From Salvator merianae (taxonomy: Eukaryota; Chordata; Lepidosauria; Squamata; Teiidae): a stretch of DNA of 64,000 nt. Each line of letters begins with the position of its first letter. Within the stretch, counting starts at the first letter, position 1. The position numbers and the translations under genes are program-made. Of this stretch, positions 1-10,504 are shown in pieces. The notes below the pieces were generated by a model, which saw only the letters and a program-made list of their open reading frames with translations, did not search any database and was not told the origin of the DNA. The DNA lies in the NCBI GenBank assembly GCA_003586115.2, contig QVOM02000034.1, forward strand, positions 137,589,510 to 137,653,509. The letters run 5' to 3'.

Positions 1-189
1 AGAGAGCTTGATCCTTGCTATACAAGAGGCACAGTGGCAAAACATTAATACAACAAAGAACCATAATTTCATTTCATCATTTCATGCAACCACTGCCTTG
101 AAAACTTCTTAAAACAAAACCTTCTTGCATACAGACCCTTTTGACAAATTTAAAAAATCCCAGTAGGATGAGCCCAAGCAAGCCTCTCT

Positions 190-496
190 ATACCTCGCCT
201 CATGGTGACCTCGCCAGTGTTCCTGTCCATGCGCACGGGCGCCTCGTTTGCTGCCCTGGGGCGAAGCGACGGCAGAGAAGCGCGAGTGAGGGCGGGACCT
301 CCTGCTCCCGCCGCCGCACCGATGACTGCTGGGCGGGCGAGCGTGCCGTCGGGTGAGCGCGCTGCCAGGGGTGGGGGCGGCGCACCGCTGGGCGGGCAAG
401 GGCAACACTGGGTGGGGACCTGGCTCCATGAATCGCCCGGGACATAGCGCTGCCCGGGGTGGGGCGCCCCCCTCACCCCCCCTTGCTACGCCATTG
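190..496. mobile_element. hAT-like transposon, CpG-rich right end
   Basis: This is a strongly GC- and CpG-rich stretch in otherwise AT-rich DNA. It ends in CCTTGCTACGCCATTG, whose reverse complement starts CAATGGCGTAGCAAGG. That is one base from the CAGTGGCGTAGC-type terminus seen on many vertebrate hAT elements. The base after it (497) starts ATCGCAAAGTAAAG, which is internal to a repeat unit found intact at 3804 and 4660, so the element is inserted in that repeat. The left end would lie upstream of base 1. If it is a hAT, the 8-bp target duplication should be ATCGCAAA. Overlapping open frames on both strands here are a by-product of high GC. No transposase is visible. Confidence 0.6.
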
Positions 497-677
497 ATCG
501 CAAAGTAAAGCAGGCTATTGATCTGGAATGGCTTGAGGACTCATTAAATCTGAATGCAAAGTAGTCTGGATTTGGCCAATTTAGTCCAGAAAAACTATGG
601 AAAGGCGAGATTATGTTCGGCCAGTGGGAACTGAAGATGGCCTGTAAACTGATTAAATGCTGTATCGGAACGCGGCC
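497..677 (+). repeat. Partial copy of the 0.87-kb repeat (terminal 180 bp)
   Basis: This segment aligns almost without gaps to 3806-3987 and 4662-4844. Shared landmarks are GCAAAGTAAAG, TTAGTCCAGAAAAACTA, GGGAACTGAAGA and the end GTATCGGAACGCGGCC. Its left side is cut by the hAT-like element that ends at 496. It shows that the unit is dispersed and not confined to the local tandem array. Confidence 0.85.
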
Positions 678-1619
678 TACCAGTCAAAGTTTTGAATTCG
701 TAATTTAAGAAGACAGGGACTATCCTGTGGTAGAGGAAATCCAGAATTTAAGTGAGGGGGTGGGAAAACCCTAGAGGAAACAGATATTCTAGGAAAAAGA
801 GGGAAAGGAAAATTGAAAAGAGCTAAATGGTGAAGGAAGAAGAACATATAATAGGTGTGACATAGCATGGGGACTGGATGAGAGCTCTCCTGTGAGTGTC
901 TTGGCCTTGGTTGGAGTGACAGGTCTGCAAGCAGTGCTCCTGATGAAGGGCAAATAAAATAACCCTTGTCCACTTTAGGCATGCTTATTTTAGAAAGAGC
1001 AAATAATAGATTTGGCCTCTTGCCACCCACCTCATCCCTAATTAGATTTGTGTCGAGCAATTATAGTTTTATAGAAAAGAGCAGAGATGATGGATTTTTG
1101 GCAGCCTTAAGAGTTGGATGATCTGAATAAGCCTTCCAGAGGCAGGCAAGTCAAATATTCATATCAACTGTGTCGCTTGTTGCTAGGATCAGAACTCTGC
1201 TAGGATTTGACTCTCTTCAGCTGAGAGCTACACTTGTGAAATGCTGAGTTCGGGAGGGGTCAAGGAAAGACGATCATTTTGTTTTTTAGCCAGAGATAAA
1301 AGAGTGAGTTTATGTGCCATGAGTAGTAATGGTTCTATCATATCATCACTGACACTTCAAAAAACAATTGTTTGTCAACTGGAAATATGAGGAATAAATT
1401 GTACTACAAATCAGCTTAGTTTACCGTGTTTACTATAATTCTTCACAGCAATTTTGTAAAAATGACTCAAAATGCTTCATATAGCATGACAACTTGAATG
1501 ACCACTATAAACCACAAAGACACGCTGCCTCCTAGGACATCTGCCAAAACATTAGGAGTGACTGTGGGTCAGATAACGGCAGCATCCAAGGATTTTAGTC
1601 ACTTGGGTTTAGGGATGGG
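678..1619. other. No recognised feature
   Basis: AT-rich single-copy-looking sequence with scattered stops in all frames. The 127-codon antisense frame at 677-1060 has no recognisable domain and is rich in F, L, P and S, as chance frames are. Confidence 0.5.
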
Positions 1620-2075
1620 AGCTTTAAAGTCTTAAAAGGTATTGCATTGGTTATCAATTTGCTACCAAGCTCAATTCAAAGTTTAACTTTGATTTAAAGT
1701 TCTGCATGGTTTCAGTCCTAAATATCTGAAGGAGGGCCTCCTGCATACTGGTCTTGGTACAAATGGAGATAAGCTGGAGAGGACCTCCTGGCAGTGCTTA
1801 AACAAGCAGAGAGCTGTAAATGGGGCTTCTCTGCCATTGTTCCCAGGCTCTGGAATAGCCTGTGTCCTGAAATGTATCCAGCACTATCAGTTTCCACACT
1901 CAAACTGTGGGTAAAGAAATAGCTTTTACTTGCACCTTTAGCTGATGAGAGTTATAATTTAGTTATCCTCCACCTCTGACTATGCTACTGTTTTTAATTG
2001 CTTTTAATGTGGTTTTATTTGCTGTAACCTGCTCTAAAACCTCAGGCTATAGTGAGGAATATAAAAGTAAAAACA
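1620..2075 (+). mobile_element. L2-like LINE, ORF2 C-terminal end and 3' tail
   Basis: The forward strand carries a decayed version of the C-terminal region of L2/CR1-group reverse transcriptases. The hallmark LHWL block (TGCATTGGTTATC) is near 1641, followed by a VLHGFSPKYL-like block near 1701-1730. A tryptophan/proline-rich tail and an AT-rich 3' region follow. Stops and frameshifts interrupt it. The 3' end runs into a CAG/CAA-rich microsatellite at 2081, as LINE tails often do. It is 5'-truncated, which is usual for LINE copies. The exact family is not certain. Confidence 0.6.
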
Positions 2076-2080
2076 TTAAT

Positions 2081-2120
2081 ATTAACAACAGCAGCAGCAA
2101 TAGCAGCAACAACAGCAATG
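2081..2120. repeat. Imperfect CAR trinucleotide microsatellite
   Basis: A run of interspersed CAG, CAA and AAC triplets directly follows the LINE tail. It is probably a tail-derived microsatellite. Confidence 0.7.
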
Positions 2121-2490
2121 GACAAAGCAACCAATTATTGGAACCAGTGCAAAACTCTTTCCTGCAGTGGTTAAGATTAACTGTTTTAGCAATACTCATA
2201 AAATTTTGTATCCACTAGTTTTGCTGTCGTGAAACCTGATCGCGTTCTTTCAGAGTTTCTGGATTAAAATAATAGTTCCCAAAGATCCATTTTAAAAAAG
2301 GAAAAGCAATATTTATCGAACTTATGGGAATGTTCACCCACAAAGGACAAAGCTAAACGCAAAATGCACACATTTCTTTACCTTAGGAATTGTGGAGAGA
2401 AAGTTATTGAGGGAAATCCACATAAGCAAAAAGCAGCAAAGCAAGCCATACAGGAAAAAAAGGAGAGAAAGAGAGAGAAAGGAGGCACAG
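2121..2490. other. No recognised feature
   Basis: AT-rich spacer ending in a purine-rich run (about 2456-2485, GA-rich) immediately before the tandem array begins. Confidence 0.5.
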
Positions 2491-2798
2491 TCTGACATTG
2501 TAAATTTAATCCGTATTGGAAGAGTACGGGGATTTGTCTTTTGATAATTCCCACCTTTGCATTTTAACACAGACACAGTTCAGACTTGCTTGTTCTCACG
2601 CCGATGTTTCCCATGTTTAGCCTGGAGAAACCACACCTTTTCTGCCTGCACCCCTCGCCAAATCCACCTCCCTGTGCAGTCAGTGTTTGGCTGCAGTCCC
2701 AGCATTCAAATCTTGACTTCACAGGGGCAGGCAAGTCAAGCTCTGCCCTCCGTATGTCACTGCTGCTGCCTCAGAACATGAATTCACCTGGGCCGCGG
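2491..2798 (+). repeat. Tandem repeat type 1, first unit (308 bp)
   Basis: The unit starts TCTGACATTGTAAATTTAAT and is repeated immediately at 2799 as TCCGACATCGTAAATTTAAT. Other landmarks shared by both units are AGCCTGGAGAAAC/GGCACGGAGAAAC, CTTTTCTGCCT, CCCTGTGCAGTCAGTG and CTGCTGCCTCAGAACATG. By eye the units differ at roughly one base in seven, with CpG-type changes common. No reading frame spans both units with a recognisable product. Confidence 0.9.
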
Positions 2799-3107
2799 TC
2801 CGACATCGTAAATTTAATCCGTATCAGAAGAGTACAAGGACTGAATTCGTCTTCTGATCGTTCCCACAATTACAGTTTAACACGGACTCAAATCATACCT
2901 GCTCGTTCCCACACTGATATTTCCCGTGCTTGGCACGGAGAAACAGTACCTTTTCTGCCTCCACCCCTCGTCAAATTCTCTGCCCTGTGCAGTCAGTGAT
3001 TGGCTGCAGTCCCAATGTTCAAATCTTGATGTCACAGGGGCGGGAAAGTCAAGCTCCGCTCTCCGTATATCCCCGCTGCTGCCTCAGAACATGGATTCAC
3101 TTGGCAG
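2799..3107 (+). repeat. Tandem repeat type 1, second unit
   Basis: Direct repeat of the preceding unit. After its terminal CTCAGAACATGGATTCAC block it passes without a gap into the larger type 2 unit that starts CATTACTAGTCATTCGC at 3108. Confidence 0.9.
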
Positions 3108-3994
3108 CATTACTAGTCATTCGCCATTTGCTCCTTCTCCCCACTACAGCCTCTATCTACACAAGCAGAACTTTAAAACTATGTGTACCACACAATTAGG
3201 CTTTTTAAAGGGCTGATGGCGATTTCTGCTCCCTTGCAATTGCACTTTTGCGTAATTGCACAATTTAAAAGTAGCGCAAAAGCAGGTAGAGGTCCGTGAC
3301 GAAAGGAAAACGTGGGGAAGGAACGTGGGGGGTCTCTATTATTTTGATAGTGCAGTTCATCGCCAGCAAATGGACTCTGCCTCATCTCCCCCAGAGACAT
3401 CTGCAGCGGCATGTGTCTCCGCTGTGTAGCTGTGTGCTGCCGACGGCAAAACTCATCTTGAGTGGGTTCTTTGTTGGGGCAAGAGGACTGCAACCCCAAA
3501 CAGGCGCAGTTTATTTTTTGGTTTAAAAAGCAGATGTAAGTGGAGGAAGCCTATAATTTCTTCCTGGCAGTGTCGAATGGGGAATAAAGAAAGAGAAAGG
3601 ATCGCAGCTTAGCGAAGTAAAAAGGAGGACGGTTTCTTTTCTCCTAGCAGCAATGGAAGGGGGGATAATGGAGGCAGAGGAAACTACTGCGCTTCCTGCC
3701 CACCCACAAAGTCTGTCATTGGATGGCACAAAATGGGGATCCCTCCCTCTGCATGCCCCCCAAAAAAGTACAGTCCCTCCCAAACAGTCTCTTTCCCCGT
3801 TCCCATATCGCAAAGTAAAGCACGCTAGCAATCTGGAACGGCTTGCGAATTCATTAAATCTGAATACAAAGTAGTCCGGATTTCGCTGATTTAGTCCAGA
3901 AAAACTACGGAACGGCAAGATCATGTCGGGCCAGCGGGAACTGAAGACGGCCTGTAAACTGATTAAATGCCGTGTCGGAACGTGGCCCTGGTGG
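3108..3994 (+). repeat. Tandem repeat type 2, first unit (887 bp)
   Basis: The unit runs from CATTACTAGTCATTCGC to GTGTCGGAACGTGGCC and repeats immediately at 3995. Conserved internal blocks include GGTGGTTCTTTGTTGGGGC-like text at about 3460, GTGTAGCTGTGTGCTGCCG, GGAGGACGGTTTCTTTTCTCC and the 180-bp terminal block also present at 497-677. It contains a CpG-containing CCACAATGG-like segment but no protein similarity I recognise. It may be part of a non-autonomous element or a satellite precursor. Confidence 0.9.
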
Positions 3995-4844
3995 CATTAC
4001 TAGTCATTCGCTGTTTGTTCCTTCTCCCCCTCCAGCTGTATGTACACAAACAGAACTTTAATACCCCATCTACCACACAATAAAGCTTCTTAAAGGGAAG
4101 GTGGTAATTTGCACAATTTAAGAGTAGCGCAAAAACAGGGAGAGGTCCGTGAAGAGGGGGAAACATGGGCGGGACATGGGGGGCTCTATTATCATGATAG
4201 TGTAGTTAATGGCCAGCAGATGGACTCTCCCTCACCTCCCACCGAGACATCCACAGCGGCATGTGTCCCACTATGTAGCTGTGTGCTGCCGATGGCAAAA
4301 CTGATACTGAGTGGGTTCTTTGTTGGGGCAAGAGGACTGCACCCCTAAACAGTCACAGTCTGCCTTGTTGGTTTAATCAGCAGACGGAAGTGGAGGAAGC
4401 CTTTAATTTAGTTTCTTCCTGACAATGTCGAATGGGGGATAAAGGAAGAGAAAGGACCACAGTTTAGCAAAGTAAAATGGAGGACGGTTTTCTTTTCTCC
4501 TGGAAGCCGGGGAAAGGGGGATAATGGAGGTGGAAGGAATTACTTTGTTTCCTGCTCACCCACAAAGTCTGTCATTGAACTGCAGGAAATGGGGAGCCCT
4601 CCCTCTGCACCCCCCAAAAGAAAAGTACAGTCCCTCCCAGATAGTTTCCTTCCATGTTCCCACATTGCAAAGTAAAGTGGGCTAATGATCTGGAATGGCT
4701 TGAGAACTCATTAAATCTGAATACAAAGTAGTCCAGATTTCGCCAATTTAGTCCAGAAAAACTACAGAAGGGCAAGATCATGTTGGGCCAGCGGGAACTG
4801 AAGACAGTCTGTAAACTGATTAAATGGTGTGTCAGAATGTGGCC
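3995..4844 (+). repeat. Tandem repeat type 2, second unit (850 bp)
   Basis: Direct tandem copy of 3108-3994 with small indels. It has lost about 40 bp found in the first unit near 3220-3260 and more of its CpGs have decayed. It ends GTGTCAGAATGTGGCC, after which an unrelated GAGA-rich sequence begins at 4847. Confidence 0.9.
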
Positions 4845-6240
4845 AAAGAGAGAGAGGGATTGCAAAAGCTAGCTTTTCTACCCAGCCGCCCCCTCCATTT
4901 TTAAAAACATGAGTATTATCGTTTTATTGGCTATTTCTTCATCTTCTGAAGTCTGAGTATCTCAATTAAAATTATGCCACTGTGGCTATTATCCAAGTTA
5001 CAGTGTCTGAGGGGCTGGGTGCTGCCTGCCGGAGTGACTTGTGAGCCATTGCAGGAGTAAAAACTTCACTAGTAGAGAGACCATCTCTTGCAGTGGTGAG
5101 GCTTCTGCCCAGGCCACTTTTTTGATGGTCCAGAAATGTCTCTGGACAACGGCATTTATGACCCTGTGCAACTGAGTCTGGCAGGAAACCAGACTGGTAA
5201 GCTGCCTCCTCCCTCCCATATCCATCCTTATGGGGAGGGGAAGCAACCTAGTGCTGTCTCATCCCCAGGAATCTGCAGTGGATGTAGGATAAGTTGACTC
5301 CCGGGGCGAGGACTACCCACCAAATTAGTAGGAGGTGGCTGTGTATCATCCCAAGCATGCCAAGATATTTAGATGCCCAGCTCCTGGGCTGACTGGAGAG
5401 CACACTAGGTGCCCATTTGGATGCAGTCTAAGTGTATGTTTAATATTACATAAATGTATTTATCTGAAGCAGATCCTTATGAAATTGACCATTATACATC
5501 TCAAAAATGATAGCTGTATGTATCTGATGGATGAACTTTAGAATATTCCTAATTTTCTTTGCAATTTAGTTGCCAACTGTATAAGTTGCATAAAGACATG
5601 GGGAGGAAATCTGAGTTTAAACCCTTTTTTAATATCCCACCCTCCTTTCTCATGATGGCTAGACTGTATTGGAGGGAACTTCAACCAGGGCTTCCTCCCT
5701 CAGACTGCTATGTGGGCACAAGCAGATGTAAGAGCAGAGGAATGGACGGGAGAACCAAACAGGTGGTGCACAACTTCTGATGCTCGTCAACAGTGAGAGT
5801 GCTTTCCAAAGCATTTAGACAATTGTGGATACATTTTTTGTAGAGACTTACAATAGGCTGACTCTATAAGTTGCCATGATGACAGGATCATGGCAACATG
5901 GCAGTCAGGCACCCACGTGTGATGTGTGATGCTGGTAACTCAGTATGAACAGCATTCCTGAAAAGTAAGTTTTTGCATCAGACAGGAAACAATATTTGGG
6001 CACCCAAGAAGAGGGATGGAAGAGAAACTGGAAGACTGCGGTTAAGACTGGTGCATGTAACCAAGGGATGTAAAGGTGGAAGGGACTGACTACACTTCTA
6101 CGGCATATTTGGCACTGAGAGTGCTATGGTGTAGACCAGGTTACAGAATGATTCTGTGTTTAACTGGCAATTTCTCCAGACTTTTTGGTGTCTCTGTGAC
6201 TGGTGGCATGCTTGGTTTGCAAAGTATTTGGGGCTTTCCC
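4845..6240. other. No recognised feature
   Basis: Mixed-composition sequence with no frame, terminal repeat or LINE motif that I can identify. Confidence 0.4.
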
Positions 6241-6249
6241 CCCTCCCCC

Positions 6250-6775
6250 GAGCTTTGGCCTTTTCTGCACAGGCCAGTATCCCAGCTCACAGAAGGGTCT
6301 AGATGGCTTTGTTCCATGAATTAATGTGGGACAAAACAGGCGCCATCCCTCTTGAACGCTCCATACATGCAGGATGGAGTTTATAGTGAGATATGGTGCT
6401 CCAAATGGCACTCCATGCACTCTACCAGAAGATCTCAATATCAAGGTCTACCAGTGGAGTAGTGAACCCATGAGGACCCTCCTTGGCAGCTTTCCAGAAA
6501 GTGGGACTGGAAGCGGTATGCCTCCAAAGAGGCCCCTCCTGGAAACTTCAAAGATTTGGAACTTCAAAGGCTCCAGCACCAGCTCTGAGACCTCACCCAG
6601 CTTTCGGAGTCAGTGGCTGGGGCTGGAACTGGGACGAGATAGGCTGTCCCAATATAGATGGCGTTTTCCTGATCCAGTGACAGCCTGTTCCATTGTGGGA
6701 TGGGTTGCATATCCTGGGCCAGAGTGTCCCACCTTGGTTTGGGATAGCAATGGTAAGTGTGAAAATGGGATTGAT
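6250..6775. mobile_element. Degenerate inverted-repeat MITE
   Basis: The left end reads GGCCTTTTCTGCACAGGCCA and the right end GGTAAGTGTGAAAATGGG, a decayed inverted match of the GGGCC..TTCGCAC/GTGCGAA..GGCCC type. The inner segment GGGATGGGTTGC..GTGTCC is shared with 46360-46435, so the two are copies of one family. The short open frames here are not coding-like. Confidence 0.55.
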
Positions 6776-8200
6776 TTAGAATAATAACAGCAGGTGCATA
6801 AGCAGTCATATGATTCTCACTTTTTTAGACTGCAATATTTGGTATGAACTCTTGTGTCTACTCATTCCTTGGATTGCCTAGGAAGTATATAGTTTGATTG
6901 TTATGTCTACTTTATCAGACTGAGATCTGATATAGAGGGATCTACTCTATTGGACTGGGAATATCTGACTGATTTGACTTATGCCCAAATATTTTGCCCA
7001 TCTTTAGTGCTGGTATCTGTTATTATGTGGGATCCTGTTGTGTTTCCTGAAAGCTCTTCTTCACCACATTTGTGTGGTGCTCTTTTCAGGTATTCCAGTT
7101 AAGCCAAATTATGGTAAGAGGACCTTTGCCTTTAATCTCCAGATAGAAAGTTCAACTCCTGTGACTGTACAGCTAACCACAAAGTTTACAACCTTTCAGT
7201 TCAAAGTAGCCTGGGTCTCCATAGACACTTCTTTGTTACAGTGCACTTAAAGAGCCCATTCTCAGGACTGGATTAAGAAGAACATGCTGATACTAAATCC
7301 CCTATGACAGGTCTGAACAGTAATATTATTCTGCTGTTGCTATGGGATGGTCACTCCTTCTTCTGTCTCTGCTTCCTCCAACTTTATTCTCTGGGGCTCG
7401 AATAGCAGATTGCTATTTTTGTGAGAAAAGCATAGGGTTGAGCATACTTTGCTCAGTATGTGAACACCCCCTCCCCATAGCTCTGCTGAAGAATATTTAG
7501 GGGGATCTGGTATCTCATGCCTCTGTGTAACTCTAAGGCATTAATTCCAGACAAATGTAGCACGATGGCTGCCTGTCCCCCAAACGCTAATTGTGCTCTC
7601 TCGGCCCTTCAGGGTTTTGTATTGATTCTGCTCAGCTGCTGGCCCATCATGGTTGACTTTAAGTGTCTGTCCCACTCTCCCCCCCGGGCTTTATTTCCTA
7701 ATGCTTCTCTTAGGGAGAGCTTTCTCATGCTGACAGCGGAACAAATCTCTTTGAACAGAGCCATCATTACTCTTCCCACTGTCTTGTCCCTTCTCCCTCG
7801 CCCTCACCAGTACTATTTAAATTGTCCCTGGATGTCTGTCCCTCTGGCATGGGAGAAGCAACTCACTCTAGAGTGCTGTACCCGCATTCCCACAAGAAGC
7901 AGGACCATAAATCCTCAAAATGGAGCAAAACTCCTCTCAGAGCAACTAGGTAGGTCACTTGGGCCTCAACTCTCCAGTATTTTAGAAGGCGCTATTCTTT
8001 TTTTCTCCCTTAATTTGGATAATTTTGAAGGGAAATACTTTCAGGAGCTGCTGTTGCTGCTGCTGCTTTTCATGAAAGAAGTTGGGCTATTCATTTTTTG
8101 GCCAATCAATCATTGGTTAGTTATTTGTTTATTGTGAGCAGTCTCTAGGCACTGTCTCATTAAGATGCGACTTTCTTGTCAGGGTAGCACATTTTCCTCC
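6776..8200. other. No recognised element; holds one long open frame
   Basis: No repeat or gene family was recognised. The forward frame at 7517-8137 is described separately. Confidence 0.4.
7517..8137 (+). other. Unrecognised 206-codon open frame
   Basis: This is one of the longest frames in the window that is not clearly part of a mobile element. The predicted product begins MPLCNSKALIPD, has several hydrophobic stretches and carries a run of seven leucines followed by FMKEVGLFIF near the C-terminus, from a CTG/CTT tract at about 8050-8075. There is no domain I recognise, no Kozak-quality start and no evident splice structure. At this length in DNA of moderate GC it can arise by chance. I treat it as non-coding unless transcripts or conservation show otherwise. 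Confidence 0.12.
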
Positions 8201-8203
8201 TAA

Positions 8204-8331
8204 GGCTGTATCCAGATGTCATTTACTGATTCCACTATATTTCGATGTTCTGGAATAAGGCATGGATATGCATGCTTTATTTGGGAATATCCAGATATAG
8301 TGGAATAAGTAAGTGACGTCTGGATGCAGCC
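8204..8331. mobile_element. 128-bp palindromic MITE with TAA target duplication
   Basis: The element starts GGCTGTATCCAGATGTCA and ends TGACGTCTGGATGCAGCC, which are inverted repeats. Pairing continues inward (CCACTATATTTCGATGTTC against AATATCCAGATATAGTGG). It is flanked by TAA at 8201-8203 and 8332-8334. TAA fits the TWA preference of PIF/Harbinger transposons. A second copy lies at 56674-57153. Confidence 0.88.
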
Positions 8332-8334
8332 TAA

Positions 8335-8731
8335 GACTAAATGAGCCATATCTAACGTTATTAGGATTGCCATTTGGAGTGGGACTGAATGAAGCAAAGG
8401 CAGTGATTGATATTCCTCTGAAACTGATGGGGACTGGTACCGTAACACCTATGCCTGGGCCATTTTGTGATTTCTGTTTTTGGAGGTGGGGGAAGCTGTG
8501 AAGAGTCTGGCCAATCCTTGAAGCTGAATGAGGACCTAAGAATTTGTTACAATGAGGATGTGTGCTGAGATAATCCACATCCCTTTTAATTTTTTATTTA
8601 AAAATGGATGTGCAGTTGAATTAGATCAGGAGATCAGAACTGAGAGGGATGGTTGATCTTTTGTGCTCTCATCATTTCCCTGATAGATGCTCCTTGATTC
8701 TCTGCTGCTTTTGACATCGTAAATCGGAGGG
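8335..8731. other. No recognised feature
   Basis: Ordinary AT-moderate spacer. Confidence 0.4.
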
Positions 8732-8840
8732 TGTTTTCGCACTTTCCACATTAGAACAGGATGATTATCCTGTCCACACTGCTTGGCTGAAAACTGGACC
8801 TGAAGCTGGCTACCAGCATTCACACTTTGGGCCTGTTCGC

Positions 8841-8881
8841 ACTTGTAACTAGCAAGCATCCTTGATGCTTGCTAGACAAGT
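8841..8881. repeat. Inverted repeat, about 18-bp arms, 3-nt loop
   Basis: CTAGCAAGCATC pairs with GATGCTTGCTAG around CTT, extended outward by ACTTGT/ACAAGT with a 2-nt bulge. Confidence 0.95.
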
Positions 8882-8980
8882 GCATTCGCACAAGAGGACG
8901 GCTGTAGAGAACCGGCAGCGGACTTCATCCGCTGCCAATCCTCACTAGCGCCCGGACAAGAAAAAAGCTGTCCAAATCCT

Positions 8981-9009
8981 CACCTGAAGCTCAAAGTGAG
9001 CTTCAGGTG
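8981..9009. repeat. Inverted repeat, perfect 12-bp arms, 5-nt loop
   Basis: CACCTGAAGCTC and GAGCTTCAGGTG flank AAAGT. Pairing extends about 5 bp further outward with one mismatch. Confidence 0.95.
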
Positions 9010-9256
9010 AAGATTCGTTCGCACTCACCTGCTTGTCCACGGCGGCGGCCATCTTCTGGGCGATCAGCAATGCATGTGATCACGCAATGCATGATGGGCA
9101 ATGGAGTCTACCCCTTCGCGCGGGTCTCAGTGGGCCAGTACGAGGCCCCAATCGAGCCCACGCCACCGCGATCAGGCCAGGGACGCTGGATGAGACTGTG
9201 CTGCGCCCCGTCTGGCATTCTGGTGCCCGATCGCTGGTGTGAATGGCAGCCGCCGC

Positions 9257-9288
9257 GGCAGCGGCCTACAAAGCGTCAGGCCGCTGCC
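9257..9288. repeat. Inverted repeat, perfect 10-bp arms
   Basis: GGCAGCGGCC and GGCCGCTGCC flank a 12-nt spacer. The right arm directly adjoins the next palindrome. Confidence 0.95.
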
Positions 9289-9359
9289 ATGGCGACCAGG
9301 AGGCCCGCGCGCCACGCCGTGATGATGTCATCACTGCGTGGGCCTCCCGGTCGCCATGG
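9287..9359. repeat. 73-bp near-perfect palindrome
   Basis: The outer arms CCATGGCGACC..GGAGGCCC and GGGCCTCC..GGTCGCCATGG pair with one mismatch. A 7-nt extra block (GCGCGCC) bulges from the left arm. The centre GTGATGATGTCATCAC is itself palindromic. Confidence 0.95.
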
Positions 9360-9372
9360 CGAGCATCAGGGA

Positions 9373-9410
9373 TGGATAATGGCGTTCGCACTGGCAAACG
9401 CCATTATCCA
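9373..9410. repeat. Inverted repeat, perfect 14-bp arms
   Basis: TGGATAATGGCGTT and AACGCCATTATCCA flank the 10-nt spacer CGCACTGGCA. Confidence 0.95.
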
Positions 9411-9480
9411 GCTTTGGGTCTGTTTTCAGGCCCCATAGTGCAGATGGTGTTTGCACGATGAGGTCTGTTCCACGCTAGAA

Positions 9481-10504
9481 TGGGCTAGGTGATCTGCTGT
9501 GTCACTATGGAGGCACGGAGGCCCCGCAAACGGCCATGGCACTCGCGCGAACAACCCCCCCCCTTAAAGGCACGGGCCGCCGCTGGTATCATGGCAATGA
9601 AATATCATTCTAGTCTCACCAATATTTATATTTTCCAAGGTGAAGTTGGTATACTGTATAATAAGATTTGACATCTTCAGAATTTAGTAACACAGAAAAT
9701 CCTGTTGTTGTTTTTTAATATCATTGCTCCTCCTCTTTTGCTAACCACTGCACATCTCACTGCATCATTTTCAACAACTCTGTTCAGCAAGACAACTGCT
9801 TTGGCTTTTTGTTGTCATATCATTAGCCAGAAATGGCAACATGTATTAGGAAATGGACCCTGTGTTAATTAATCACGTTCTTCTTCATTAACCACCAAGC
9901 TGGCATTCAGGTAATCATTGTCTGTGTTCTTAATAAGTGTGCAATAGCCTCACATCTCTGTTACAATTCCAGTTTTCTGCATACTTGACAACTTTATCTG
10001 GAGAGTAATTTGATTTGTGTCAAATATCCTGTAATGATTCCACAGGATAATTGGGTGAGCTAAATAAAAGGGGCTAGCTTGCAGAATCCATAGGGAAATC
10101 TAGCAAATGACCTGGGTGAGATACCAGATTGGCCCTGGTGCCCAGATGGTTTCTATTAGTCAATGGGAAGGTGGGAAGCAGGCTGAGCCAGAGGGGTATT
10201 CTGGGAAGAAGAAGTGGAGCCAGGAGCCATGCAGTGATGCATGCCGGGGGCTGTTCCAGGTCAGACGTTAGCAAGGTTCCATGGGGAAATACATGGACAG
10301 GCTGCTCTGGAAGGAGAAACAAACTTCCCAGGAAGGACTGTAACTAGAATAAGCACTGATGCAACCAGGTTTTGTATTTATTTAAAAAGGATTCCAGGTT
10401 TTGGGACAGAGACTGGCAACTTAACTAGGAAACTTAACCATCTTCTATTTTTGAATATTGTTTTGGCAACCAAGGGGAGTCCCTCAGTTTGCTCTTGACA
10501 ACTC
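9481..10504. other. No recognised feature
   Basis: AT-rich spacer. A short C-run and GC-rich patch at about 9515-9590 may be a further MITE scrap. Confidence 0.4.

Larger units (their letters stand above)
8732..9480. mobile_element. GC-rich composite MITE made of serial hairpins
   Basis: An outer end (GGTGTTTTCGCACTTTCC at about 8736) is followed by a second element-like end, GGGCCTGTTCGCACTTG, at 8829. From there to about 9410 the sequence is GC- and CpG-rich and consists largely of near-perfect inverted repeats in series. These are at 8841-8881, 8981-9009, 9257-9288, 9287-9359 and 9373-9410, with smaller ones between. The terminal text is shared with other 3-bp-duplication MITEs here (35.7, 37.9 and 49.7 kb). 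It has no protein-coding capacity. Exact outer boundaries and target duplication could not be fixed. Confidence 0.65.

Noticed and set aside
109..476. Five overlapping open frames on both strands
   Set aside because: They are produced by the high GC of the hAT end; frames on both strands overlap and none has recognisable domains.
8841..9410. CRISPR-like or microRNA-like hairpin array
   Set aside because: The hairpins differ in sequence and spacing, so there is no direct repeat/spacer pattern. They lie inside a GC-rich MITE, and a pre-miRNA call would need small-RNA data.
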